A DNA stretch of 35,283 bases, taken from Bacteroides sp. OM05-12 (GTDB lineage: Bacteria > Bacteroidota > Bacteroidia > Bacteroidales > Bacteroidaceae). The translations under genes were made by a program, and so were the position numbers. The DNA is taken from contig NZ_QSUN01000030.1 in NCBI RefSeq assembly GCF_003438995.1, positions 1 through 35,283 on the forward strand. The letters run 5' to 3'. Under the pieces are notes generated by a model. The model saw only the letters and a program-made list of their open reading frames with translations, was not told the DNA's origin and did not search any database. Each line of letters begins with the position of its first letter. Position 1 is the stretch's first letter. Positions 18,511-26,408 of this stretch are shown piece by piece.

Positions 18511-18548
18511 AAAAGCCAATCTATCCGTAACTGGGTAGATTGGCTTTT
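18511..18548. terminator. Terminator after the aquaporin gene
   Basis: AAAAGCCAATCTA 18511-18523 and TAGATTGGCTTTT 18536-18548, a perfect 13-base stem with T-rich flanks on both strands; it can also back up the tRNA operon terminator. Confidence 0.85.
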
Positions 18549-18587
18549 TGCTTAAACTGACAGGTAAATCAATGTGTTTGAAAGCAA

Positions 18588-18625
18588 AAAATCAGATAGA
18601 AATCTTTCGATTACTATCTGATTTT
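18588..18625 (-). terminator. Terminator of the tRNA operon
   Basis: AAAATCAGATAG 18588-18599 and CTATCTGATTTT 18614-18625, a perfect 12-base stem six bases after the end of the last tRNA, with TTTTTT following on the minus strand. Confidence 0.85.
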
Positions 18626-18631
18626 CAGTGG

Positions 18632-18704
18632 AGCGGTAAGCGAGACTCGAACTCGTGACCCTCAGCTTGGGAAGCTGATGCTCTACCAACTGAGCTACTA
18701 CCGC
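18632..18704 (-). tRNA. tRNA-Gly (anticodon CCC)
   Basis: 73 bases with a complete cloverleaf: acceptor GCGGTAG, anticodon loop TTCCCAA on a TCAGC/GCTGA stem, T loop TTCGAGT, discriminator T. CCA is not encoded. It is the last gene of the minus-strand tRNA operon. Confidence 0.95.
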
Positions 18705-18719
18705 AAGTTTGAAATAAGA

Positions 18720-18750
18720 AAGACCTTTTAAGCAGTCGCTCAAAGGTCTT
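18720..18750 (-). terminator. Hairpin between two tRNA-Gly genes
   Basis: AAGACCTTT 18720-18728 pairs perfectly with AAAGGTCTT 18742-18750. On the minus strand this sits just after tRNA-Gly(GCC) and before tRNA-Gly(CCC), where it could act as a partial terminator or a processing signal. Confidence 0.5.
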
Positions 18751-18759
18751 GGACTTTTG

Positions 18760-18832
18760 AGCGGAAAACGAGACTCGAACTCGCGACCCTAACCTTGGCA
18801 AGGTTATGCTCTACCAACTGAGCTATTTCCGC
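18760..18832 (-). tRNA. tRNA-Gly (anticodon GCC), copy 2
   Basis: 73 bases; acceptor GCGGAAA, anticodon loop TTGCCAA on a TAACC/GGTTA stem, T loop TTCGAGT. CCA is not encoded. The sequence is identical to the copy at 19088-19160. Confidence 0.95.
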
Positions 18833-18853
18833 AAATCTCTTTAAAGATCTCTG

Positions 18854-18937
18854 TGAAGAGAAGGAGACTCGAACTCCCACGACATAACTGTCACTACCCC
18901 CTCAAAGTAGCGCGTCTACCAATTCCGCCACCTCTCC
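18854..18937 (-). tRNA. tRNA-Leu (anticodon GAG)
   Basis: 84 bases with the long variable arm of a class II tRNA. Anticodon loop TTGAGGG on a CTACT/GGTAG stem; acceptor GGAGAGG pairs with G-U steps to TCTCTTC; discriminator A. CCA is not encoded. Confidence 0.93.
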
Positions 18938-18963
18938 ATTCTATTACAAATACTATTCCGATG

Positions 18964-19044
18964 TGCCCAGAACAAGACTCGAACTTGCACGATGTTACTC
19001 ACTCGCACCTGAAACGAGCGCGTCTACCATTCCGCCACCTGGGC
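18964..19044 (-). tRNA. tRNA-Leu (anticodon CAG)
   Basis: 81 bases with a long variable arm. Anticodon loop TTCAGGT on a CTCGT/GCGAG stem; acceptor GCCCAGG; discriminator A. CCA is not encoded. Confidence 0.93.
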
Positions 19045-19087
19045 AAATCTAGAATTTACATTTATGTTAAAGATCGCTTTAAATCAG

Positions 19088-19160
19088 AGCGGAAAACGAG
19101 ACTCGAACTCGCGACCCTAACCTTGGCAAGGTTATGCTCTACCAACTGAGCTATTTCCGC
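19088..19160 (-). tRNA. tRNA-Gly (anticodon GCC), copy 1
   Basis: 73 bases, first gene of the minus-strand tRNA operon, identical to 18760-18832. The 5' end lies 12 bases after the -7 element of the promoter at 19172-19202. Confidence 0.95.
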
Positions 19161-19171
19161 ATTTGCGGTTG

Positions 19172-19202
19172 CAAAGGTAGTCGTTTTTCTGAAAACTCCA
19201 AA
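19172..19202 (-). promoter_or_regulatory. Promoter of the tRNA operon
   Basis: Minus-strand TTTG (19202-19199), exactly 19 bases, TACCTTTG (19179-19172): a perfect Bacteroides sigma-ABfr promoter. Confidence 0.85.
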
Positions 19203-19271
19203 CGATTCATATAAAAATATTAGCTAAAATATACTTTCCGGTTAACGGGATTCACTGCCGATAATGTTTCT

Positions 19272-20411
19272 TTAGCTCATTCTGTCACGATAGTCTTCAT
19301 AATGAAAATGTTTGTATATTTTCAGTTCGTCATTTGAAGTCCACAGAGCAATAGACGGATGTTGGATACCATTGAACATATTTGTTTTTACCATTGTATA
19401 ATGGATCATATCTTCAAATATCACTTTATCTCCGATTGTAAGTGGCTTTTCAAAAGACCACATACCCATGTAGTCGCCACTCAGACAACTGTTTCCTCCT
19501 AGACGATAGGTATATGGAGTCGTTTCACCCATTGTGGCATTGCGGACAGCTGGCTGATAGGGCATTTCCAAACAATCCGGCATGTGGCAGGTAAAGCTAA
19601 CGTCAAGAATTGCTGTTTTTATTCCACGATTCTCAACTATATCTACCACACTGGATACCAATACTCCTGTTTGCCAGGTAAATGCCGATCCGGGTTCCAA
19701 TATGATTTGTATATGCGGATAACGGGTTTTTAATCCTTTTAATAATCCGATAAGATGTTCCGTATCATAGTCTTTGCGTGTCATGAGATGGCCACCACCT
19801 AAATTCAACCATTTTATTTGTGAAAACCATTTACTAAACTTCTCCTCTATATGTACTAATGTCTTTTCCAAATCATAAGAACTTGATTCGCAATGTGTAT
19901 GGCAGTGGAATCCGTCGATACCTTCAGGCAATAGATCGGGTAAGAGATCGTGAGTGATACCAAATCTTGTACCCGGAGCACAAGGATTGTATAATTCAGT
20001 TTCCACTTCCGAGTATTCGGGATTGATACGGATACCGCATGATATACCTGAATTGTCAGCTTTGACCATCGGGTAGAAACGCTCAAATTGGCTGAAAGAG
20101 TTAAAAGTAATGTGACTGCTGCACTTCATAATTGTAGGGAAATCAGCTTCTGTATAAGCAGGAGAATACGTATGTGCTTTATTGCCGAATTCCTCAAGTG
20201 CCAATCGTGCTTCATAAACCGAACTGGCGGTGGAACTATCAATATATTCACGAAATATGGGAAATGATTTCCACATGGCAAAAGATTTGAAAGCCAATAT
20301 GATCTCCACTCCTGCCTTGTCCTTGACTTCTTTTATCAGTTCGAGGTTTTTTCTCAACAAATCTTCTTCCATCACATAGCAAGGAGATGGTATTTTATTA
20401 AAATCTATCAT
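19272..20411 (-). CDS. nspC: Carboxynorspermidine decarboxylase
   Basis: PLP-dependent enzyme of the alanine-racemase fold that decarboxylates carboxynorspermidine or carboxyspermidine, giving norspermidine or spermidine. The 379-residue length is typical. The PLP lysine is Lys42 in ILAFKSFAMW; WLNLGGGHL and ILEPGSAF are the phosphate-binding and substrate segments, and GGNSCLSGDYMG carries the second active-site cysteine. It follows the helicase gene by 33 bases on the same strand and may share its transcript. The partner dehydrogenase of this polyamine route is not in the window. Confidence 0.93.
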   Translation of the reverse strand: MIDFNKIPSPCYVMEEDLLRKNLELIKEVKDKAGVEIILAFKSFAMWKSFPIFREYIDSSTASSVYEARLALEEFGNKAHTYSPAYTEADFPTIMKCSSHITFNSFSQFERFYPMVKADNSGISCGIRINPEYSEVETELYNPCAPGTRFGITHDLLPDLLPEGIDGFHCHTHCESSSYDLEKTLVHIEEKFSKWFSQIKWLNLGGGHLMTRKDYDTEHLIGLLKGLKTRYPHIQIILEPGSAFTWQTGVLVSSVVDIVENRGIKTAILDVSFTCHMPDCLEMPYQPAVRNATMGETTPYTYRLGGNSCLSGDYMGMWSFEKPLTIGDKVIFEDMIHYTMVKTNMFNGIQHPSIALWTSNDELKIYKHFHYEDYRDRMS

Positions 20412-20444
20412 ATCTGATAATGTGAATTGTTTCTATTTATGTTT

Positions 20445-22781
20445 TTATCCTATCACTTTAAAGCGTGCAAATTTTAATAACAACTGCTTTTCTCCGGCAT
20501 TTTGGAAACGTACGGTTGCTTTGGTGTTTTCTCCAGTTCCTTCAATTTTTATGACTTCTCCGATGCCGAAGCGCTCGTGTTCTATCATTTGTCCTGCTTG
20601 TACATTTCCTAACACTGCTGTGGCAGGTGATGTTTGGCTACTACTGACTTTTTTCAGATTACGTGGCGTTGTAGGCCGAATCGCCTCTGTTTTCGGACGC
20701 TCTTCTTTTAGCTGATTAAATAACGGACGAGCCGGTTTGGTTGACTGCCGTTCCCGGTAAGAATAAGAAGGTGATGCGGTTTCTTCAACTTCCCGATGTT
20801 CGGCAGTTTCTTGTTGAGGTACATAAAGAAAACGACTGTCTATCTCCCGAAGGAAACGGCTTGGCGTTCCGAATTCCGTTTTCCCATAGCGAAAACGACT
20901 TCGTGCGAATGATAAGAAACAGTTTTCACCGGCGCGGGTAATAGCTACGTAAAACAAACGACGTTCCTCTTCCAATTCGCGATTAGAGTTGATGCACATC
21001 CCGCTTGGGAAAAGATTTTCTTCCAATCCTACTACGAATACATTTTTAAACTCCAATCCTTTAGCGGAGTGTACCGTCATTAACGTAATCTTTTCAGCAT
21101 CTTCGTCCTTATCCGTATCTTGGTCGGAAAGCAAAGAAATCTCTGAAAGGAAATCTGCCAAGGATATGTTTTCATTTCCTTCCTCTTCACGGGTAGCGCA
21201 GAAATCATGCATGCCGTTTACTAATTCCTCCACATTTTCCTGACGGCTGAGATTTTCAGGAGTTTTGTCCTGGTAGATATCGTTTATAATACCTGCCTGA
21301 CGTACGATGTCAACACCTATATCATAAGCATTCTTTTCTGTAGAACTCTGTATGAATCCGTCAATCAGTTCTCTGAAACTTTGCAGTTTCGTATGTGTAC
21401 CTTTATTTATATTTAGTCCCAGTTCAAGCGGACGCCGGATCACTTCCCATAAACTTACTGCGTTGGCGTTGGCTGCTTCTATGATTTTATTGACGGTAGT
21501 ATCTCCTATTCCTCGGGCGGGATAGTTAATGATGCGTTTAAATGCTTCTTCATCATTCGGATTGATAGCCATCCGGAAATAAGCGATAACGTCTTTTATC
21601 TCTTTACGTTGATAGAAAGATAGTCCACCATATATTTTGTATGGGAAACTTCGTTTTCTAAGTGCTTCTTCAAAGATACGGGACTGTGCATTGGTTCGAT
21701 AAAGAATAGCAAAATCGCTATAAGAATAATCGTCTTTTCTTCTCAGTTCACTGATTTTATTGGCTATAATCTCACCTTCTTCCACATCCGAATATGCGGT
21801 GAATACCGTAATCGGATTTCCTTGTATATTTTCGGAAAATACTTCCTTACGTATCTGTTCCACATTTTTTTCTATCAAACTGTTTGCTGCGCCCACAATC
21901 GTTTTTGTAGAACGATAGTTCTGTTCCAGTTTGAATATTTTTGTATCGTGGTAAAATTTTGTAAATTTCAGAATGTTGTCAATGTTGGCTCCACGGAAAG
22001 AATAGATGCTTTGCGCATCATCCCCTACCACACAAACATGTTCATGCCCTTTGGTTAATTGCAATACAATTTGATGCTGGGCAAAGTTGGTGTCCTGATA
22101 CTCGTCAACTAAAACAAAACGAAACTGTTCACTATACTTTTGTAGAATTTCCGGATGATCTTTAAATAATATATAAGTATAGAATAATAAGTCATCGAAA
22201 TCCATTGCGCCTGCCTGACGGCACCTGTCCCAGTAACGACGGTATATATCTCGCATTGCAGGCATTTTTGCCGCGCAATCCGCCTGATAGGCTTCCGCAT
22301 TTGCAGCGTAGGCAGAGGGAGAAACAAGTTTATTTTTGGCATCCGATATACGTCCTTGTACAGATGAAGGCTTGTAAGTTTTATCATCCAGTTGCATCTC
22401 TTTAATGATGGCGCGGATCAGGCTCTTGGAGTCCGAAGCATCATAAATGGTAAAATTCGATGTAAATCCGATTGCCGCAGCCTCTGTTCGCAATATACGC
22501 GAGAAGATGGAATGAAATGTTCCCATCCATAAGCGTCGTGCCTGCTCCGCTCCTACCTGTCCGGCTATTCGCTCTTTCATTTCTCTTGCAGCCTTATTGG
22601 TAAAAGTCAATGCCAGGATAGACCATGGTGTATAACCTTGTTCCAATAAGTAAGCTATCTTATAAGTCAATACTCTGGTTTTACCCGAACCGGCTCCGGC
22701 AATGACTAATGAAGCACCGTCATTGTAAAATACGGCTGTACGCTGACTTTCGTTCAGTTCATCTGTATAATTAATTGGCAT
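20445..22781 (-). CDS. UvrD/PcrA-type ATP-dependent DNA helicase
   Basis: A 778-residue superfamily 1A helicase, which unwinds DNA 3' to 5' in excision repair and replication restart. Walker A AGAGSGKT at 28-35, QTAVFYNDG-type Q motif before it, the DEYQDTN motif II at about 228-234, GDDAQSIYSFRGA motif III, QNYRSTKTI motif IV, TVHSAKGLEF motif V and YVAITRA motif VI. The C-terminal tail ends in a small beta domain (RFGIGEVIKIEG) as in PcrA. A minus-strand -7 element TATCTTTG is at 22813-22806. Divergent from the HD-domain gene; nspC follows. The symbol is left blank because uvrD and pcrA cannot be separated. Confidence 0.93.
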   Translation of the reverse strand: MPINYTDELNESQRTAVFYNDGASLVIAGAGSGKTRVLTYKIAYLLEQGYTPWSILALTFTNKAAREMKERIAGQVGAEQARRLWMGTFHSIFSRILRTEAAAIGFTSNFTIYDASDSKSLIRAIIKEMQLDDKTYKPSSVQGRISDAKNKLVSPSAYAANAEAYQADCAAKMPAMRDIYRRYWDRCRQAGAMDFDDLLFYTYILFKDHPEILQKYSEQFRFVLVDEYQDTNFAQHQIVLQLTKGHEHVCVVGDDAQSIYSFRGANIDNILKFTKFYHDTKIFKLEQNYRSTKTIVGAANSLIEKNVEQIRKEVFSENIQGNPITVFTAYSDVEEGEIIANKISELRRKDDYSYSDFAILYRTNAQSRIFEEALRKRSFPYKIYGGLSFYQRKEIKDVIAYFRMAINPNDEEAFKRIINYPARGIGDTTVNKIIEAANANAVSLWEVIRRPLELGLNINKGTHTKLQSFRELIDGFIQSSTEKNAYDIGVDIVRQAGIINDIYQDKTPENLSRQENVEELVNGMHDFCATREEEGNENISLADFLSEISLLSDQDTDKDEDAEKITLMTVHSAKGLEFKNVFVVGLEENLFPSGMCINSNRELEEERRLFYVAITRAGENCFLSFARSRFRYGKTEFGTPSRFLREIDSRFLYVPQQETAEHREVEETASPSYSYRERQSTKPARPLFNQLKEERPKTEAIRPTTPRNLKKVSSSQTSPATAVLGNVQAGQMIEHERFGIGEVIKIEGTGENTKATVRFQNAGEKQLLLKFARFKVIG

Positions 22782-22886
22782 ATCTGTTTATACTCTTTAA
22801 TACGGCAAAGATAGAGAAAGTTTGAAGATTATAGAAAATACTTCCCAAAGGATTTATATCTTTGTAAGCTCAAAACAGAAAATATC

Positions 22887-23516
22887 ATGCAATATTCCGC
22901 TCTTCATCCGTCTTTAGTTTCCTATGTTGAAAAGGAAATTATACCGAGATATACGGCATTTGACAAAGCGCATAATTTGAATCATGTGCAAACCGTTATT
23001 CAGGAGAGCGTAACGCTTGCTTCCCATTATGAAGTAGATATGAATATGGTTTATGTAATTGCGGCTTATCATGATACAGGATTGGTGGAAGGAAGGGAAT
23101 TTCATCATTTGGCTTCCGGAAAGATCTTAACCGACGATTCCCGTTTAAAAGAATGGTTTACGGAAGAACAAATTCTTATTATGAAAGAAGCTGTGGAAGA
23201 TCATCGTGCATCGGCAGATTATGAACCCCGAACGATATACGGTAAGATTGTTGCAGAAGCAGATCGTATCATTGATCCTGTCGTCACCTTGCGTCGTACC
23301 GTACAATATGGCCGCGAACATTATCCTTTGAAGGATAAAGAATGGCAATACGCACGTTTTTTGGAACATTTGCAGAATAAATATGCTGAAGGTGGGTATC
23401 TGAAATTATGGATACCGGATTCGGATAATGCCCGTAAATTGACGGAATTCCGTTCCATTATTAAAGATAAGGTACGACTGCGTGAAATTTTTGATACCCT
23501 CTACGAAGAATTATAA
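22887..23516 (+). CDS. HD-domain phosphohydrolase
   Basis: A 209-residue HD-superfamily protein with the metal motif His...HD: HNLNHVQTV near 31-39 and AAYHDTGLVEG near 54-64, then HH and the downstream EADRIIDPV aspartate. Such proteins hydrolyse nucleotides or other phosphate esters; the substrate cannot be read from the sequence. Its -7 element TATCTTTG is at 22857-22864, back to back with the helicase promoter. It stands alone upstream of sodB, with no shared-promoter evidence. Confidence 0.8.
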   Translation: MQYSALHPSLVSYVEKEIIPRYTAFDKAHNLNHVQTVIQESVTLASHYEVDMNMVYVIAAYHDTGLVEGREFHHLASGKILTDDSRLKEWFTEEQILIMKEAVEDHRASADYEPRTIYGKIVAEADRIIDPVVTLRRTVQYGREHYPLKDKEWQYARFLEHLQNKYAEGGYLKLWIPDSDNARKLTEFRSIIKDKVRLREIFDTLYEEL

Positions 23517-23645
23517 AAATAATATTTGATAAGTTATTATTTCTGCAGAACAAATCGGTGTCGGCATCTGTTATATATTCAGAAGTTTAATCATAAAAGC
23601 TCCTGAAAAATGAAAACATTATTAATGTCTTTAATACTTATCAAT

Positions 23646-24227
23646 ATGACTTACGAAATGCCAAAGCTTCCTTATGCACATGATGCATTGGAACCGGTAA
23701 TCAGCAAAGAAACGATAGATTACCATTACGGAAAACATTTACAGACTTATGTGAATAATTTAAATAATCTTGTTCCCGGAACAGAGTTTGAAGGAAAACC
23801 GCTGGAAGTGATTGTTGCTACAGCTCCGGATGGTGCTATCTTTAACAATGCCGGACAAGTGCTCAATCACACGCTTTACTTCCTTCAGTTCACTCCGAAG
23901 CAATCTTCCAAAGAGCCGAAAGGTAAATTGGCAGAAGCCATCAAACGTGATTTCGGTAGTTTCGAGAATTTCAAAAAAGAATTTGATGCTGCTGCAGTCG
24001 GCTTGTTCGGTTCGGGATGGGCATGGCTTTCAGTAGGCAAAGATGGCAAATTGGTGATTACCAAAGAGCCTAACGGTAGTAATCCGGTTCGTCATGGCTA
24101 TAAACCACTTTTGGGTTTTGATGTTTGGGAACATGCTTATTATCTGGACTATCAGAACCGTCGTGCCGATCATATCAACCGTTTATGGGAAATCATTGAT
24201 TGGGATGTAGTAGAAAAACGAATGTAG
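23646..24227 (+). CDS. sodB: Iron (or cambialistic) superoxide dismutase
   Basis: Converts superoxide to peroxide and oxygen, important for aerotolerance of this anaerobe. From ATG at 23646 the product is 193 residues with the family start MTYEMPKLPYAHDALEP. Metal ligands: His27 in TIDYHYGKHLQTY, His in LNHTLYF, and the pair in DVWEHAYYLDYQ. The frame is open 12 codons upstream (MKTLLMSLILIN), a short hydrophobic stretch; whether it is used is not settled, and the shorter start matches known Bacteroides enzymes. The terminator is at 24253-24292. Confidence 0.93.
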   Translation: MTYEMPKLPYAHDALEPVISKETIDYHYGKHLQTYVNNLNNLVPGTEFEGKPLEVIVATAPDGAIFNNAGQVLNHTLYFLQFTPKQSSKEPKGKLAEAIKRDFGSFENFKKEFDAAAVGLFGSGWAWLSVGKDGKLVITKEPNGSNPVRHGYKPLLGFDVWEHAYYLDYQNRRADHINRLWEIIDWDVVEKRM

Positions 24228-24252
24228 TGTAGTAGGTTAGTTATATCTCTGT

Positions 24253-24292
24253 AAAAGCATCTTTGGGATCTTCGGATCTTGGAGATGCTTTT
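24253..24292 (+). terminator. Terminator after sodB
   Basis: AAAAGCATCT 24253-24262 pairs with AGATGCTTTT 24283-24292, with a GATC inner stem capped by a TTCG tetraloop and a following T-run. Confidence 0.85.
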
Positions 24293-24300
24293 TTAGTTCG

Positions 24301-25107
24301 CTATCTATAGTATTTATTCATTTCACTTATCGCTTCGATAATTTTCTCTGCAAGTTGTGCTTTGGAAATAATATAAGGACACCACTGATTTTGGCTGCCA
24401 TTCTGCAGACAAGCCACAATACGCAGGTTCCCGTTGGTTAATCTGATTGCCTTTTCTTCTACTATTTCAGAAGGGATAAATAAAATTTTATTGTCTATTT
24501 CCAGCGTTTGCTTATTAAAGGACACCGCTACGATGTAAAAGCTGTAATGCGGTTGGAAAGTATTTCCGTTAATCGTCAGTATCATTTGCCCGTCCGCCGT
24601 CACATTATATCGTGATTTTACTTGAATATGTACCGGATGAAAAATACCGGATTGCAGAACAATCAAGTCCACACCATCTTTATCGATAACAGGTTTATAG
24701 ACATTTAATAACCCTTGTCCGTATAATAGTATAAACTCTTTTACTCTGTCCTCTGCTATATTACCTTTTGCATTGGAGCTCAATCCTGAAATATCAAATG
24801 TTTCACAGTTTTCTTCTTCTTGTGTATGGCTGTCGCTATCAATGTATTTGGATATTTCCAGTGCACCGTTATTAATACATAGCTGCAGAAAATCGCCATT
24901 ATTGATGTCTTGGTTCCTGTAAAATTCGGTAAGTCCGAAAATCCGGTTGTAAGTTGAATTATAGCGTAGTGACCATTCATTTCCTTCAAATCGGATTGCT
25001 ACCTGATCACCCTGTATCGGCAGATTGTAACGCAGTTTTGTCGGTATATACAAAAATCCAAGTCTCTTTTCTACCTCTATAATCCTTCTTTTATAATAGT
25101 CCGTCAT
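24301..25107 (-). CDS. Orphan PD-(D/E)XK nuclease-fold protein
   Basis: A 268-residue protein not matched to a named gene. Residues about 115-175 carry the nuclease core: Glu119 in GNIAEDRV, Asp147 in DKDGVDLIVL, and Gln162-x-Lys164 in VHIQVKSR, all in the expected order and spacing. Residues 1-100 look like a separate beta-rich domain, with EGNEWSLRYN, and the C-terminus is mostly beta and helix. Gln in place of the usual Glu is common in resolvase- and DUF4365-like members. No methylase or partner gene is adjacent, so a restriction system is not supported. A -7 element TATATTTG (25140-25133, minus) precedes it. Confidence 0.75.
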   Translation of the reverse strand: MTDYYKRRIIEVEKRLGFLYIPTKLRYNLPIQGDQVAIRFEGNEWSLRYNSTYNRIFGLTEFYRNQDINNGDFLQLCINNGALEISKYIDSDSHTQEEENCETFDISGLSSNAKGNIAEDRVKEFILLYGQGLLNVYKPVIDKDGVDLIVLQSGIFHPVHIQVKSRYNVTADGQMILTINGNTFQPHYSFYIVAVSFNKQTLEIDNKILFIPSEIVEEKAIRLTNGNLRIVACLQNGSQNQWCPYIISKAQLAEKIIEAISEMNKYYR

Positions 25108-25200
25108 ATATTGTTTGTATTTAAACTGCCGACAAATATAGTAAAGTCTTATTATCAGAAAGAATATTCAGGGAAGATTCTTGGAAATGTTTTAATTTTT

Positions 25201-26205
25201 TCAGACTTCGGTCGATGCCCGTAATTTGATTTCGGCATTTAATACAATCGTTCGGTTGGGAGCATCGGGATTATTTATTTTTTCGTAAATCAGTTCCGCT
25301 GCTTTTTCTCCCATTTCGATGAGGGGTTGTTCAACTGTAGTAAGCTGAGGATAAACGATTGTTGATAGAATAGTTCCTGAAAAACTTGCAATGGCAACGT
25401 CCTGAGGAATCTTTATACCTTGTCCACGTAGGTAATTCATGGCACCGATGGCTTGTGTGTCGGTAAATGCAAATATTGAGTCAAATTGAGTTTCAGTGTT
25501 CAACAGTTGCTCGGCTGCCTGTCGCCCTGCTTCTATTGTTACGCCTGTTTTTATAAGTAGTGAAGTATCATAAGGAATCCTGAACTTTTCCAAAGCATCT
25601 TTGTAGCCTTTAACCCGTTCCATTGAATTATGAATATAAGAAGGTCCTTGCAAATGCACAATGTGCCTGCGTCCGTTGCGAATCAGATGCTCAACCATGA
25701 AAAAGGATTTGATGTAATCGTCAACTATAACCTGAGAAACATCCATACCAACTGGTATCCGGTCATAGAAGACCATTGGCGTTTTTTCCCGGATACGCAT
25801 ATACTCCTCCTTATTTTCAGTTTGATGACATAGGCAGATAATAATACCATCTACCATGAAACGTTCCATCATTTGGAGATTATCCCTTTCCGTTTTAGGG
25901 TTTTCGTTTGATTGGGCTATAATCACCTTTAACCCTTTCGCATACAACACGTTTTGAATTCCTTCTATTACCTGTGAAGCAAACGGTGTAATCATTTCCG
26001 GCACAATGACACCCACAGTGTTTGTTCTTCCGTATTTAAGATTCGTAGCTACAGGGTTAGGGCTGTATCCTAACAACTTAGCTGTTTCCAAAACTTTTTC
26101 TTTCGTTTCTTTACGGATATTTTTATCATCTGCAAGTGCACGTGACACTGTAGATGTAGAAATAGACAAGTATTTTGCAATATCTTTTATAGTCACGTAT
26201 TTCAT
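25201..26205 (-). CDS. LacI-family transcriptional regulator
   Basis: A 334-residue repressor-type protein: N-terminal helix-turn-helix at about 1-50 (KDIAKYLSISTSTVSRALAD), hinge, then a periplasmic-binding-protein-like sensor domain from about 60 (NTVGVIVPEM). It is divergent from the mannitol-dehydrogenase-family gene across 203 bases containing three copies of GGGAACGTTTGC, which are good candidate operators, and it probably controls the polyol genes and itself. The effector is unknown; a product or substrate of the pathway is likely. Confidence 0.9.
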   Translation of the reverse strand: MKYVTIKDIAKYLSISTSTVSRALADDKNIRKETKEKVLETAKLLGYSPNPVATNLKYGRTNTVGVIVPEMITPFASQVIEGIQNVLYAKGLKVIIAQSNENPKTERDNLQMMERFMVDGIIICLCHQTENKEEYMRIREKTPMVFYDRIPVGMDVSQVIVDDYIKSFFMVEHLIRNGRRHIVHLQGPSYIHNSMERVKGYKDALEKFRIPYDTSLLIKTGVTIEAGRQAAEQLLNTETQFDSIFAFTDTQAIGAMNYLRGQGIKIPQDVAIASFSGTILSTIVYPQLTTVEQPLIEMGEKAAELIYEKINNPDAPNRTIVLNAEIKLRASTEV

Positions 26206-26230
26206 AAGGAACCGGGATCTTTAGTAATGA

Positions 26231-26262
26231 CAAATATAGGCTTTTATTTCTAATTCAACAAA
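26231..26262 (-). promoter_or_regulatory. lacI-type regulator promoter
   Basis: Minus-strand TTTG (26262-26259), 20 bases, TATATTTG (26238-26231), a full promoter 25 bases before the regulator start; operator copy 1 begins five bases upstream of it. Confidence 0.65.
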
Positions 26263-26266
26263 AAAT

Positions 26267-26309
26267 GGGAACGTTTGCAGATTTTGGGAACGTTTGCGGG
26301 AACGTTTGC
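26267..26309. promoter_or_regulatory. Three direct operator-like sites
   Basis: GGGAACGTTTGC occurs at 26267-26278, 26286-26297 and 26298-26309. The core AACGTT with its central CpG is the hallmark of LacI/PurR-family operators, and the sites lie between the divergent regulator and polyol genes. Binding by the neighbouring regulator is inferred. Confidence 0.7.
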
Positions 26310-26408
26310 AGGTAAACAATCAAAGAAAAACTGTTTTTTTATTTTCTCTCCATTTAAATTTGTGACCATAGAAGAACAGATAAAATACCATTTAAAACAT
26401 TTAGGATC

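Noticed and set aside
20422..24036. Several longer frames on the strand opposite, or in shifted frame to, the helicase, HD and sodB genes
   Set aside because: They overlap strong family matches and have no signals of their own; they are shadow frames.
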